From assembly GCF_030409555.1 (NCBI RefSeq), contig NZ_JAUFPU010000001.1:186001-250000 (forward strand): DNA of 64,000 nt, read 5' to 3'. Position numbers and translations under genes: made by a program. Positions 49,975-58,491 of this stretch are shown one piece after another; within the stretch, counting starts at the first letter, position 1, and each line of letters begins with the position of its first letter. The notes below the pieces were generated by a model. That model saw only the letters and a program-made list of their open reading frames with translations, made no database searches and was not told the DNA's origin. The stretch is from Chitinimonas viridis (GTDB lineage: Bacteria > Pseudomonadota > Gammaproteobacteria > Burkholderiales > Chitinimonadaceae).

Positions 49975-50394
49975 ATGGCACTTACCATTAAGCTGACCGA
50001 CAAGCATGCCTACCAGATAGCCGACACCTTTGCCCAGGCATCGGCCCGCATACTGGACTTCCGTATCGCCCATAGCGCGGCGCTGTCTGACGAGGAAGCC
50101 ACCGAACTGGAAAAAGCCGAGGACAGGCTGGACCAGGCCGTAGTCCTGTTCCGTGGCTATGGCATACAGCTGCGGGGCGCGCAGGCCGAGGAGGCTGCCA
50201 GCGAGCTGCAGAGCGCCATCCACACCGCCCGGGACACCATCGCCACCATCGATAGCGTCAAGCAGGTGATCAGCACCGGCACTGCCCTGGTGGACCTGAC
50301 GGTGGCCATGCTGGACAGGGACGCCAAGGGCGCGCTGGCGGCCAGTCGGCGTATCAGTGCAGCCATCAAGGGTGACGTTAGCGATGCTGCCTGA
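49975..50394 (+). CDS. small helical protein of unknown function
   Basis: The 139-residue protein is all-helical and Ala-rich (for example DEEATELEKAEDRLDQAVVL and ASELQSAIHTARDTIATIDS), with no signal peptide. GGAGG lies about 9 nt before the ATG at 49975. It follows the putative lipoprotein gene and precedes a small membrane protein, so the three may form an operon. No family recognised. Confidence 0.65.
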   Translation: MALTIKLTDKHAYQIADTFAQASARILDFRIAHSAALSDEEATELEKAEDRLDQAVVLFRGYGIQLRGAQAEEAASELQSAIHTARDTIATIDSVKQVISTGTALVDLTVAMLDRDAKGALAASRRISAAIKGDVSDAA

Positions 50395-50410
50395 AGGGCG
50401 TGCTTGGCCT

Positions 50411-50839
50411 ATGGCGCGCTTGCTCAAGCTGATCTCCGCCTTCGCACTGATGGCCAGTTTCTTTATGCCGCTCAGCCAGTGCACGCAGAAAGGCCCAGCA
50501 GAGGGGCCGCATGTACAAAGTGCAGCAACGAGCTATGAATGGCCCAGCACAGGCAGCCTTGTGCTGCTGCTGATGTTCGGCTGGCCGCTGGCGGGCCAAG
50601 TGCTGTCCCTACGGCAGCGCCAGCCCACCTGGCAACGCCGGTACCTGACTGTCATGGCGGAAGTGCTGCTTTCGGCAGCCACGCTGGCGACCATACTGTT
50701 CCTGCTGCTGTGGGCTAATGAGGTGCGCTATGGTGCCTATATCGCCATCGCCGCCGTACTGAGCTACCTGCTGCTTGCGGTCTGGCTGGGCTATCAGGGG
50801 CTGAAGCGGCAGGTGTCCCTGCCAGCAGCGGCTACTTAG
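50411..50839 (+). CDS. small membrane protein of unknown function
   Basis: The 142-residue protein has an N-terminal hydrophobic segment (LLKLISAFALMASFFMPLSQ), then two or three more (LVLLLMFGWPLAGQVL, LLSAATLATILFLLLWA, IAIAAVLSYLLLAVWLGYQG). The ATG at 50411 begins the hydrophobic N-terminus cleanly; an alternative ATG at 50384 overlaps the end of the preceding gene by 11 nt. Neither start has a close Shine-Dalgarno. It ends just before the paired dispersed repeat. Confidence 0.65.
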   Translation: MARLLKLISAFALMASFFMPLSQCTQKGPAEGPHVQSAATSYEWPSTGSLVLLLMFGWPLAGQVLSLRQRQPTWQRRYLTVMAEVLLSAATLATILFLLLWANEVRYGAYIAIAAVLSYLLLAVWLGYQGLKRQVSLPAAAT

Positions 50840-50890
50840 GGCCTATTCACGATCTATTCGCCACGTGGTGAAAAAATCGTCAACGGGCTC
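50839..50890. repeat. dispersed 24-bp repeat as a facing pair, copy 4
   Basis: Arm 1 (50839-50862) reads GGGCCTATTCACGATCTATT followed by CGCC; arm 2 (50867-50890) read backwards is GAGCCCGTTGACGATTTTTT followed by CACC. They face each other across ACGT and can form a long imperfect hairpin. Both arms match the repeat at 17764, 22681 and 33656. It directly follows the membrane-protein stop codon, so it may also act as a 3'-end structure. Confidence 0.65.
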
Positions 50891-51098
50891 TGAGCCATCG
50901 CAGCAGTCGGACAACGCGCCCAGCTCACACTGCCGACACGCTCATCCCCCTGCACCCGTCGTAGCGCGCACGCACCAAGACGGTGCACCCACTACACACC
51001 CCTCGCCCTCCCCCTAGGCTAAGCCCTTGGCGTATAAAGGCAGATCACACCCGGCACAACCCTTGCGTAAGGTGGATGAGACCATCCAGGGAGCCCAT

Positions 51099-52526
51099 AT
51101 GCACGCCCTTACCCTCCCCGCACCATCGCACTACGATGAGATGCTGCTGCCCAGTGGGGCTATCCGCCCGCACTATCAGCCTTTTGCCAATTGGCTGCAC
51201 GCGCAGACACCCGAAGCGCTGGCCAAGAAGCGGGCCGAGGCCGATCTGTTATTCCACAAGGTGGGTATTACCTTCGCCGTATACGGCGACGAAGCCGGTG
51301 CCGAGCGCCTGATACCGTTTGATACGGTGCCGCGCATCGTGCCGGCCAGCGAGTGGCAGATGCTGGAAGCGGGCCTGCGACAACGGGTTAGCGCACTCAA
51401 TCGCTTTCTGTGGGACATCTATCACGACCACGAGATCATCAAGGCCGGCCTGGTGCCGGCGGAGCAGGTATTTGCCAATGCGCAGTATCAGCCGGCCATG
51501 CAGGGGCTGGATCTACCCCATGGCATCTACGCCCATATCACGGGGGTAGACCTGATACGCCATGCCGACGGCGGCTACTACGTATTGGAGGACAATCTGC
51601 GGGTGCCATCGGGCGTCAGCTATATGCTGGAAAACCGCAAGATGATGATGCGGCTGTTTCCCGAGCTGTTTGCCCAGTACCCGGTGGCGCCCGTAGCGCA
51701 CTACCCCACCTTGCTGCTGAATACCCTGCGCCACGCCAGCGTAGCTGACAGCCCTACCGTGGTGGTGCTGACGCCCGGCCCGTTCAACTCGGCCTATTTC
51801 GAGCATGCCTTCCTGGCCCAGCAGATGGGTGTGGAGTTGGTGGAGGGGCAGGATTTGTTCGTCAAGGACGACTACCTGTATATGCGCACCACCGTCGGCC
51901 CCCGCCGGGTGGACGTCATCTACCGCCGCATAGACGATGCCTTTCTGGACCCGCTGGCCTTCCGCGCCGATTCCATGCTGGGTGTGCCGGGGCTGCTGTC
52001 GGTCTACAAGCAGGGCAATCTGATCCTGGCCAACGCCATCGGCACAGGAGTGGCCGACGACAAGTCCATCTACCCCTATGTGCCGGAAATGATCCGCTTC
52101 TATCTGGGTGAGGAACCAATACTGCACAACGTGCCGACCTGGCAGTGCCGCAAGCCGGCCGAACTGGACCATGTGCTGACCCATATGGCCGAGCTGGTGG
52201 TCAAGGAGGTACACGGCGCAGGGGGCTACGGCATGCTGGTCGGGCCGGCCTCGACGGCGGCCGAGGTGGAGGACTTCCGTCTGCGGGTGCGGGCCAACCC
52301 CGCCAACTATATCGCCCAGCCCACCCTGTGCCTGTCCAGCTGTCCCACTTTTGTGGAAAGCGGCATTGCGCCGCGCCATATCGACCTGCGCCCGTTTGTG
52401 CTGACCGGCCGCGAAACCACCATGGTGGCCGGCGGCTTGACCCGCGTAGCACTCAAGGCCGGCTCGCTGGTGGTCAATTCGTCACAAGGCGGCGGTACAA
52501 AAGACACCTGGGTATTGGAGGCCTGA
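51099..52526 (+). CDS. circularly permuted ATP-grasp protein, predicted peptide ligase
   Basis: The 475-residue protein belongs to the circularly permuted ATP-grasp family found next to alpha-E and transglutaminase-like genes. Recognisable blocks are ASEWQMLEAGLRQRVSALNR, HGIYAHITGVDLIRHADGGY, YYVLEDNLRVPSGVSYMLEN, VVLTPGPFNSAYFEHAFLA and RPFVLTGRETTMVAGGLTRV. The family is predicted to form amide bonds between amino acids or peptides with ATP; the product is unknown. The ATG at 51099 has AGGGAG upstream and begins the family match. It starts an operon whose next gene begins directly after its stop codon. Confidence 0.9.
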   Translation: MHALTLPAPSHYDEMLLPSGAIRPHYQPFANWLHAQTPEALAKKRAEADLLFHKVGITFAVYGDEAGAERLIPFDTVPRIVPASEWQMLEAGLRQRVSALNRFLWDIYHDHEIIKAGLVPAEQVFANAQYQPAMQGLDLPHGIYAHITGVDLIRHADGGYYVLEDNLRVPSGVSYMLENRKMMMRLFPELFAQYPVAPVAHYPTLLLNTLRHASVADSPTVVVLTPGPFNSAYFEHAFLAQQMGVELVEGQDLFVKDDYLYMRTTVGPRRVDVIYRRIDDAFLDPLAFRADSMLGVPGLLSVYKQGNLILANAIGTGVADDKSIYPYVPEMIRFYLGEEPILHNVPTWQCRKPAELDHVLTHMAELVVKEVHGAGGYGMLVGPASTAAEVEDFRLRVRANPANYIAQPTLCLSSCPTFVESGIAPRHIDLRPFVLTGRETTMVAGGLTRVALKAGSLVVNSSQGGGTKDTWVLEA

Positions 52527-53105
52527 ATGAACGCGCACATCGATATCAAGATAGAACGCATCAGCCCCGCCATGGCATCGGGCCTGTTGCCCGACCTTAC
52601 CGGCTTGCTGATGGATACCGTCAACCACGGCGCCAGCATCGGCTTTCTGGCCCCGCTGGAGCTGGCGCGGGCCCATGCTTACTGGCTGGGTGTGCTGGCC
52701 AATATGGGTGATAGCGCCACCCTGCTGTGGGTAGCCCGCGCCGGCGAGCAGGTGGTTGGCACCGTGCAGTTGCATACCTGCCCCCGTGCCAATGGCCGCA
52801 ACCGGGCCGAGGTCTGCAAGCTGATGGTACACAGCCGCTGGCGTGGCCAGGGCATTGCCAGCCTGTTGATGGCCGCGCTGGAGGGCATGGCCCGCAAGCT
52901 GGAGCGCGGCATGCTTTACCTCGATACCGAGGCGGGCTCCGGCGCCGAGGGCCTATACCACTCGCTGGGCTACACCCGTGTGGGAGAGATACCGGACTAC
53001 GCCGCCAGCCCGGATGGCACGCTGCACCCCACGGCCATCTATTACAAACAGTTGATAGACCGTAGCCTGGTGCCGCTGGCCGTGGCGGCAGAGAGCGAGG
53101 CCTGA
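52527..53105 (+). CDS. GNAT N-acetyltransferase in the ATP-grasp operon
   Basis: The 192-residue acetyltransferase has the acetyl-CoA-binding motif A RGQGIASLLMAALEGMARK and preceding motif RAEVCKLMVHSRWRG. Its ATG directly follows the TGA of the ATP-grasp gene, and its TGA is followed with no gap by the alpha-E ATG. This exact fit inside the operon suggests it acts on the same substrate or product, perhaps acetylating a peptide. The core locus in other bacteria usually lacks it, as far as I recall. Confidence 0.88.
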   Translation: MNAHIDIKIERISPAMASGLLPDLTGLLMDTVNHGASIGFLAPLELARAHAYWLGVLANMGDSATLLWVARAGEQVVGTVQLHTCPRANGRNRAEVCKLMVHSRWRGQGIASLLMAALEGMARKLERGMLYLDTEAGSGAEGLYHSLGYTRVGEIPDYAASPDGTLHPTAIYYKQLIDRSLVPLAVAAESEA

Positions 53106-54074
53106 ATGCTGTCACGCACTGCCTCTCAGCTGTACTGGATGAGCCGCTATCTGGAGCGCGCCGAAAACCTGGTCCGCATGCTGGATGTGACCCACTCGCT
53201 GTCGCTGCTGCCGCAATCGCGCGGCGCCCTGACCGAGCTGGCCGCGCCGCTCGCTGTCACCGGCTCGCTGGATGCCTTCCACGCCCGCCACAGCAGGCTC
53301 GATTCGGAGCAGTTGTTCAACTTCATGGCGCTGGATCAGGACAACCCGGCCTCGGTGCTGAGCTGCCTGCGCTTTGCCCGCGAGAACGCCCATGCCGTAC
53401 GCGGCCAGATCACGGCCGAGATGTGGGAGGCCATCAACGCCAGCTGGCTGGAAGCCAAGGAGATGCCGCGTCGCGGCATACCCAGCGTGTCGGCGTTTTT
53501 CGACTGGGTGAAGGAGCGCTCGCACCTGTTCCGTGGCGCCACCTATGGCACCTTGCAACGCAATGACGCCTATTGCTTTATCCGCCTCGGCACGTTCATC
53601 GAGCGGGCCGACAATACCGCCCGCCTGCTGGATGTGAAGTCCCAGTTGATTGCCCCCGCCCAGGCCAACCTGATGCCGGTTGATGCGCCCGCAGAGAGCG
53701 CCCCCGACTTCTACGCCTGGAGCGCGTTGCTGCGCTCGCTCTCGGCCTTCGAGGCCTATCACGCGGCCTATCGCGACAGCCTGGATGGCCGCCGGGTGAC
53801 CGAGCTGCTGATACTGCGGCCCGACGTGCCGCGCTCGCTGCGCGCCTGCTGCGACGAGATACGGGCCATCCTGCCGCAGATAGAAGCCGCCGAAGGCGCA
53901 CTGGATGCCGGCCGGCATGTCAAACAACTGGCTGGCAAGCTGGCCGTGCAGTTGGAGTACGGCTCTGTGGACGAAATCATGGCCCTCGGCCTGCATGACT
54001 GGCTTACCGGCTTTCTGACCCGCTCGGCCCGATTAGGCGAGGCCATACGGGCCGCTTACCTGGAGGCAAATTGA
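53106..54074 (+). CDS. alpha-E domain protein
   Basis: The 322-residue all-helical protein matches the alpha-E (DUF403) family: ASQLYWMSRYLERAENLVRM, then ARENAHAVRGQITAEMWEAI, LGTFIERADNTARLLDVKSQ and LRACCDEIRAILPQIEAAEG. Alpha-E proteins occur with permuted ATP-grasp proteins and are predicted to bind or shape the peptide product. It starts with zero gap after the first GNAT gene. Confidence 0.92.
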   Translation: MLSRTASQLYWMSRYLERAENLVRMLDVTHSLSLLPQSRGALTELAAPLAVTGSLDAFHARHSRLDSEQLFNFMALDQDNPASVLSCLRFARENAHAVRGQITAEMWEAINASWLEAKEMPRRGIPSVSAFFDWVKERSHLFRGATYGTLQRNDAYCFIRLGTFIERADNTARLLDVKSQLIAPAQANLMPVDAPAESAPDFYAWSALLRSLSAFEAYHAAYRDSLDGRRVTELLILRPDVPRSLRACCDEIRAILPQIEAAEGALDAGRHVKQLAGKLAVQLEYGSVDEIMALGLHDWLTGFLTRSARLGEAIRAAYLEAN

Positions 54075-54075
54075 G

Positions 54076-54573
54076 ATGGAAGTGGTAATACGTGATGCCA
54101 GCGAGGCCGATGCCAAGGTCTTGGCGGCGATCTATTCGGTCTATGTGATGGAGACCACCATTTCGTTTGAGGAGGCCCCCGTCCCGCCCGAGGAAATGGC
54201 GCGGCGGGTAGCCGAAGTGCAGGCCGGCGGTCTGCCCTGGCTGGTGGCAGAGCAGGGAGGACGCTTGCTGGGTTATGCCTACGCCACCAAGTGGCGCGCC
54301 CGCTCGGCCTACCGCTTTGCCGTGGAGAGCTCGGTCTATCTGGCACCCGACGCCAGTGGCCGAGGCGTGGGTACGCGCCTGTACCAGGCGCTGCTGGCAC
54401 GGCTCAGGGAGGCAGGCCTGCGCACCGTAATCGGCGGGGTAGCGCTACCCAACCCGGCCAGCGTGGCCCTGCACGAGAAACTGGGATTCAAGCCCGTAGC
54501 CTGCTTCGAGCGCGTGGGCCTGAAGCATGACCGCTGGATAGATGTGGCCTACTGGCAGCTACAGCTGGAATAG
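54076..54573 (+). CDS. phosphinothricin-acetyltransferase-like GNAT
   Basis: The 165-residue enzyme resembles the Pat/YncA group: VIRDASEADAKVLAAIYSVY, TISFEEAPVPPEEMARRV, and motif A ASGRGVGTRLYQALLARLRE followed by GGVALPNPASVALHEKLGFK. Such enzymes acetylate free amino groups of amino-acid-like compounds. It begins 1 nt after the alpha-E stop. Together with the first GNAT it makes two unrelated acetyltransferases in one peptide-ligase operon. Confidence 0.9.
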   Translation: MEVVIRDASEADAKVLAAIYSVYVMETTISFEEAPVPPEEMARRVAEVQAGGLPWLVAEQGGRLLGYAYATKWRARSAYRFAVESSVYLAPDASGRGVGTRLYQALLARLREAGLRTVIGGVALPNPASVALHEKLGFKPVACFERVGLKHDRWIDVAYWQLQLE

Positions 54574-54676
54574 GCCCGCACACCAAAGCGCACCATCCCT
54601 TGCCACCATCCATCTGTTCGCACGCGATAGGTGGCCTGATAGGGATGTCGGCGCCCCTTTAGCAGGAGGAAACCCC

Positions 54677-55483
54677 ATGCACCTGGCCATAGATCACGAG
54701 ACACTGTACCGCTACGACAGCCCGGTGGCCCGCAGCACCCAGTACCTGCGGCTGACGCCACGGCCATCCGATCGCCTGCGCGTCATCGAGTGGCAACTTA
54801 CCCTGCCCGCACAGGCGGCGCGCGGCCTGGATGCCTACGGCAACGTGCTGCATGTGCTGACGCTGGACAAACCGCACAGCGAGATCCGCCTGCATGCCAC
54901 CGGGGTGGTCGAGACATCGGATGCGGCGCCCTCCCCCATGCGCGACGATAGTCTGCCGCCACAGTTGTTCCTGCGCGATTCGCCATTGACCCATGCCGAT
55001 GCCGCCCTGCAGGACTTTGCCCAGCAGCACCACGCGGCCGTGGTAGCAAACCGGCTGGCTGGCCTGGGTGCACTGATGCAGGCCGTGGGAGAACGCATGC
55101 CTTACACCCCCGGCAGCACGGATGTCGCCACCGCTGCGGCCGATGCCTTTGCCCAGGCGCGCGGGGTGTGCCAGGACCATGCCCATGTCTATGCCACCTG
55201 CTGCCGCCTGCTGGGCATACCGGCCCGCTACGTCAGTGGCTACCTGGCGGCCGACGCAGAGCATGTGGCCAGCCACGCCTGGGTAGAGGCCTGGCTGGAG
55301 GAAGGCTGGCTGGGGTTCGACGTCAGCAACCAATGCCTGGCCGGCAACCGCCATGTTCCATTGGCCGTGGGGCTCGATTATCTGGACGCCTGTCCGGTAA
55401 GGGGAATGCGGCAGGGTGGCGGAGGCGAAAGCCTCCATGCAGTGGCACGAGTAATGCAGGCCGCGCCATGGCAGGATCAGTGA
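54677..55483 (+). CDS. transglutaminase-like cysteine peptidase
   Basis: The 268-residue cytoplasmic protein has an N-terminal beta domain (HLAIDHETLYRYDSPVARST) and a transglutaminase-like catalytic domain with Cys-His-Asp in GVCQDHAHVYATCCRLLGIP, ASHAWVEAWL and GFDVSNQC. It probably hydrolyses or transfers peptide bonds in the product of this locus. AGGAGG lies just upstream of the ATG at 54677. The 103-nt gap to the second GNAT gene has no terminator, so co-transcription is likely. Confidence 0.92.
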   Translation: MHLAIDHETLYRYDSPVARSTQYLRLTPRPSDRLRVIEWQLTLPAQAARGLDAYGNVLHVLTLDKPHSEIRLHATGVVETSDAAPSPMRDDSLPPQLFLRDSPLTHADAALQDFAQQHHAAVVANRLAGLGALMQAVGERMPYTPGSTDVATAAADAFAQARGVCQDHAHVYATCCRLLGIPARYVSGYLAADAEHVASHAWVEAWLEEGWLGFDVSNQCLAGNRHVPLAVGLDYLDACPVRGMRQGGGGESLHAVARVMQAAPWQDQ

Positions 55484-55499
55484 TGACGCCAGGTCGCTG

Positions 55500-56012
55500 T
55501 CAGTTGTGGACGGCTCGCATCAAGCCATCGAAGTCGTAGGGCTTGCCTCGCGCGCTCGATTCGACATAGGCGATATAGGAGAAAAAGTTTCGGCAGCGCA
55601 GCAGGATACGATCACGCCCGAGCTCATCGTTATATTTCGCCGCGTCCTGCGCGACCCGGCTAAGCAAGGTCGCTTTCACCAGCGCGGCAGACTGGGGCGA
55701 CTCTACCTTCAGCTCACTAGCGATATAGAGATCCAACTGCTTGTAGGGATGCACGAACACATCATATCGCCCACCGGTCCACGATTCGTATTGCGATAGG
55801 GCGCGGGCGTCATAGCGTTTCTGGCAGCGCTTCGCCATGTCGCGCCCCCGGGCATCTGCGATGATGGGGATCATCATCTTGCGGAAATAGGCATTATCCT
55901 CATCTATCGAGCCTGCTGCGCAGGCCAGGGGCGACAACGCTGAGGCCAGCAGACCAAAAACAGCCATGCGCGCGCCAGCCATAGACACGACACAGTGTTG
56001 CCACATAGACAT
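55500..56012 (-). CDS. secreted protein of unknown function within the Anbu locus
   Basis: The 170-residue product has a signal peptide (cleavage after about residue 34, ACAAG) and a mature helical, charged part with Cys in KRCQKRYDAR and LLRCRNFFSYIAYVES. No family is recognised. It is on the opposite strand between the transglutaminase-like and Anbu genes, so it interrupts the locus. GGAAGG lies 4 nt before the ATG at 56012; ATG 56006 is an alternative. The longer open reading beyond its start is antisense to the Anbu and binding-protein genes and is not coding. Confidence 0.68.
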   Translation of the reverse strand: MSMWQHCVVSMAGARMAVFGLLASALSPLACAAGSIDEDNAYFRKMMIPIIADARGRDMAKRCQKRYDARALSQYESWTGGRYDVFVHPYKQLDLYIASELKVESPQSAALVKATLLSRVAQDAAKYNDELGRDRILLRCRNFFSYIAYVESSARGKPYDFDGLMRAVHN

Positions 56013-56108
56013 ATTGCCTTCCCGCTGAGGTGGGATGTGCGCGGGTCTTGCCCACAGCGCTACGCATCCCGTTAAACTGCCTGCCATTCTACTGACTTCC
56101 GCCACGCC

Positions 56109-56840
56109 ATGACCTATTGCGTCGCCATGCGGCTGGATACCGGCCTGCTGTTCGCCTCCGACTCCCGCACCAATGCCGGGGTCGACCATATCGCCACCTT
56201 CCGCAAGATGCATGTGTTCGAGCAGCCCGGCAAAAGGCTGATTGTGCTGCTGAGCGCCGGCAACCTGGCCACCACCCAGAGCGTGGTGAGCTTGCTGCGG
56301 CAGCGGCTGGATGACGATGCGGTCAATCTGCACAACGTCGCCACCTTGTATGACGCAGCCGCCCTGGTAGGCAACACGGTCAAGGAAGTGGTGGCCCGCT
56401 ACGCCAGCGAAGGCACTCTGGGACAGGGGGTGGATTTTGGCGCCAACTTTATCGTGGGCGGGCAGATACGGGGCGAGACGACGCGACTGTTCCAGGTCTA
56501 CCCACAGGGCAATTTCATCGAGACCTGCGAGGACACCCCCTACTTCCAGATTGGGGAATCCAAGTACGGCAAGCCCATCATAGACAGGGTGGTGCGCAGT
56601 GATACACCGCTGCCCGAGGCCGCCAAATGCACGCTGATCTCGTTTGATTCCACCATACGCAGCAATCTGTCGGTGGGCTTGCCCATAGACATGCTGCTTT
56701 ACGGTGCCGATACCTTTGTGCCGGCCGCACCGCACCGCATCGATGGCGATGATCCCTATTTCAACAAGCTGCGGCGCGGTTGGGGAGAAGGGCTGCGGCG
56801 GGTGTTTGCCAAGCTGCCCGATGCGGACTGGTTTGAATGA
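56109..56840 (+). CDS. Anbu-type proteasome-like peptidase
   Basis: The 243-residue protein is the bacterial proteasome homologue Anbu. After Met removal the new N-terminus is Thr1 (TYCVAMRLDTGLLFASDSRT), with Asp17 and Lys32 in the places of the proteasome catalytic set. FGANFIVGGQIRGETTRLFQ and SVGLPIDMLLY are typical strands. Anbu forms open helical or ring-like oligomers and occurs with permuted ATP-grasp, alpha-E and transglutaminase-like genes; its substrate is unknown. It follows 96 nt after the divergent secreted-protein gene and precedes a peptide-binding protein gene. Confidence 0.92.
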   Translation: MTYCVAMRLDTGLLFASDSRTNAGVDHIATFRKMHVFEQPGKRLIVLLSAGNLATTQSVVSLLRQRLDDDAVNLHNVATLYDAAALVGNTVKEVVARYASEGTLGQGVDFGANFIVGGQIRGETTRLFQVYPQGNFIETCEDTPYFQIGESKYGKPIIDRVVRSDTPLPEAAKCTLISFDSTIRSNLSVGLPIDMLLYGADTFVPAAPHRIDGDDPYFNKLRRGWGEGLRRVFAKLPDADWFE

Positions 56841-56909
56841 TGGAGTCCTCGGCCGTACCGTATTGACGCCCAGAGGCACACATACCAATAAAACGAGAGA
56901 GGAAGAACC

Positions 56910-58487
56910 ATGCACACCATCCGACTGGCCCTGTTGGCCCTTGCCACTGTCAGCGCACTTGCCGCCAAGCCCTTGGTCATCTGTGCCGATGCCGACCCGG
57001 ATGGGTTCGATCCGGCCCAGAGCGCCAATACCACTACCCATGCGGCCTCTGCAGCCAAGCTCTACAACAACCTGATCGAATACCTGCCCGGCCCCTTCAA
57101 GTTCACCCCCAGCCTGGCAGCCCAGTGGGATATCTCGGCCGATGGCTTGGTCTACACTTTCAAGCTGCGGCGTGGTGTGAAGTGGCATAGCACCGACAGC
57201 TTCAAACCCAGCCGCGATTTCAACGCCGACGATGTGCTGTGGACACTGCAGCGGCAGATCGACCCCAGCCACCCCGGCGCCAAGGCCGCGCCCGCAGGTT
57301 TCCCCTATGCCAACTCCGGCGACTGGAAGAACCTGTTCAAGAGCGTGGAAAAAATCGACGACCACACCGTCAAGCTGACGCTCACTAAGCCCTATGCCCC
57401 CTTGCTGGAGCGCTTTGCCCACCCTGCCCTGGCCATCGTCTCGGCCGAATACGGCAAGCAGCTCGACAAAGCCGCCACCCCGCTGCTGATCAGCAGCCAC
57501 CCGGTAGGCACCGGGCCTTATCAGTTGAAGAAGTTCGACAAGGGCGCCCAGGCGCGGTACGACGCCAACCCACGTTACTGGCGGCAAAAGCCGGCCATCG
57601 ATAAATTGATCATCGCCACCGTCAGCGACCCGGCAGTGCGGGCGCAAAAGCTGCTGGCCGGCGAATGCCATCTCGCCGACACCATCAAGCCGCAAGACCT
57701 GCCGCGTTTTGACGGCAATGCCCAGTTCGCAGTCACCCCCCTGCGCATCCAATCCAGCAGCCAGCTGTTTTTCAATGTGGGCCGCAAACCATTCGACGAC
57801 AAGCGGGTACGCCAGGCACTGGCCTCGGTCATAGACCGTGCCGCCCTCGTCAAAAGCGTGTACGACGGCCGGGCCGAGACCGCCGCGACGCCTTACTCGC
57901 CGCGCAGCCTATGGGGCGTGGAGGCAGTCAGACCTGCTGCGCCCGACTTTAACCGTGCCCGCAAGCTCCTGGCCGAGGCAGGCTACCCCCAAGGTTTTGA
58001 AGCTGAAATGTGGGTGCGGCCGGGGGGTTCCGGCACCAATCCCAACTTCAAGCTGACCGCCGAGCTGATACAGGCCGACTGGGCCAAGCTGGGTGTCAGG
58101 CTCAACCTGGTGAACGTGGAGTGGACTGAACTGGTCAAGAAAGCCCGCGCCGGCGAAGCACCCAGCCTGCTCAGTGGCTGGAGTGGCGCACTCGACCCCG
58201 ATGGCTTCTACAGCAACCTGGCTAGCTGCGATGCCGCCGGCAATGGCTACAATTTCGCCCAATGGTGCAGCCCGCAGGTCGATGCCGCCCTGGATGCCGC
58301 ACGTGTCGCCACCAAGCAGGCCGATCGGGCCAAGCGCTACGTGGATGTGCAGAAAATACTGGCCGATGAAGTCCCTTTTACCACCCTGACCTACCCCTTG
58401 CAGGTGGTGATACACGACCGCAAGCTGCTGGGGGTGGAGCCCACGGCCGGCGAGAGCTTCAAGGTGGAACAAGTACGCTGGAAGTAA
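56910..58487 (+). CDS. periplasmic peptide-binding protein (SBP family 5, DppA-like)
   Basis: The 525-residue protein has a signal peptide (about 1-19, ending ALAA) and the family 5 pattern: CADADPDGFDPAQSANTTTH, YTFKLRRGVKWHSTD, NADDVLWTLQRQIDPSHP, PVGTGPYQLKKFDKGA, and VRQALASVIDRAALVKSVYD. It binds di- or oligopeptides for an ABC importer; no dppBCDF genes are present here. It begins 69 nt after Anbu on the same strand, with GAGAGGAAG just before the ATG, so co-transcription with Anbu is possible. Confidence 0.93.
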   Translation: MHTIRLALLALATVSALAAKPLVICADADPDGFDPAQSANTTTHAASAAKLYNNLIEYLPGPFKFTPSLAAQWDISADGLVYTFKLRRGVKWHSTDSFKPSRDFNADDVLWTLQRQIDPSHPGAKAAPAGFPYANSGDWKNLFKSVEKIDDHTVKLTLTKPYAPLLERFAHPALAIVSAEYGKQLDKAATPLLISSHPVGTGPYQLKKFDKGAQARYDANPRYWRQKPAIDKLIIATVSDPAVRAQKLLAGECHLADTIKPQDLPRFDGNAQFAVTPLRIQSSSQLFFNVGRKPFDDKRVRQALASVIDRAALVKSVYDGRAETAATPYSPRSLWGVEAVRPAAPDFNRARKLLAEAGYPQGFEAEMWVRPGGSGTNPNFKLTAELIQADWAKLGVRLNLVNVEWTELVKKARAGEAPSLLSGWSGALDPDGFYSNLASCDAAGNGYNFAQWCSPQVDAALDAARVATKQADRAKRYVDVQKILADEVPFTTLTYPLQVVIHDRKLLGVEPTAGESFKVEQVRWK

Positions 58488-58491
58488 GGTC

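Noticed and set aside
56013-57752. Extension of the secreted-protein frame to 750 codons
   Set aside because: It runs antisense through Anbu and the peptide-binding gene; the signal peptide and ribosome-binding site place the true start at 56012.
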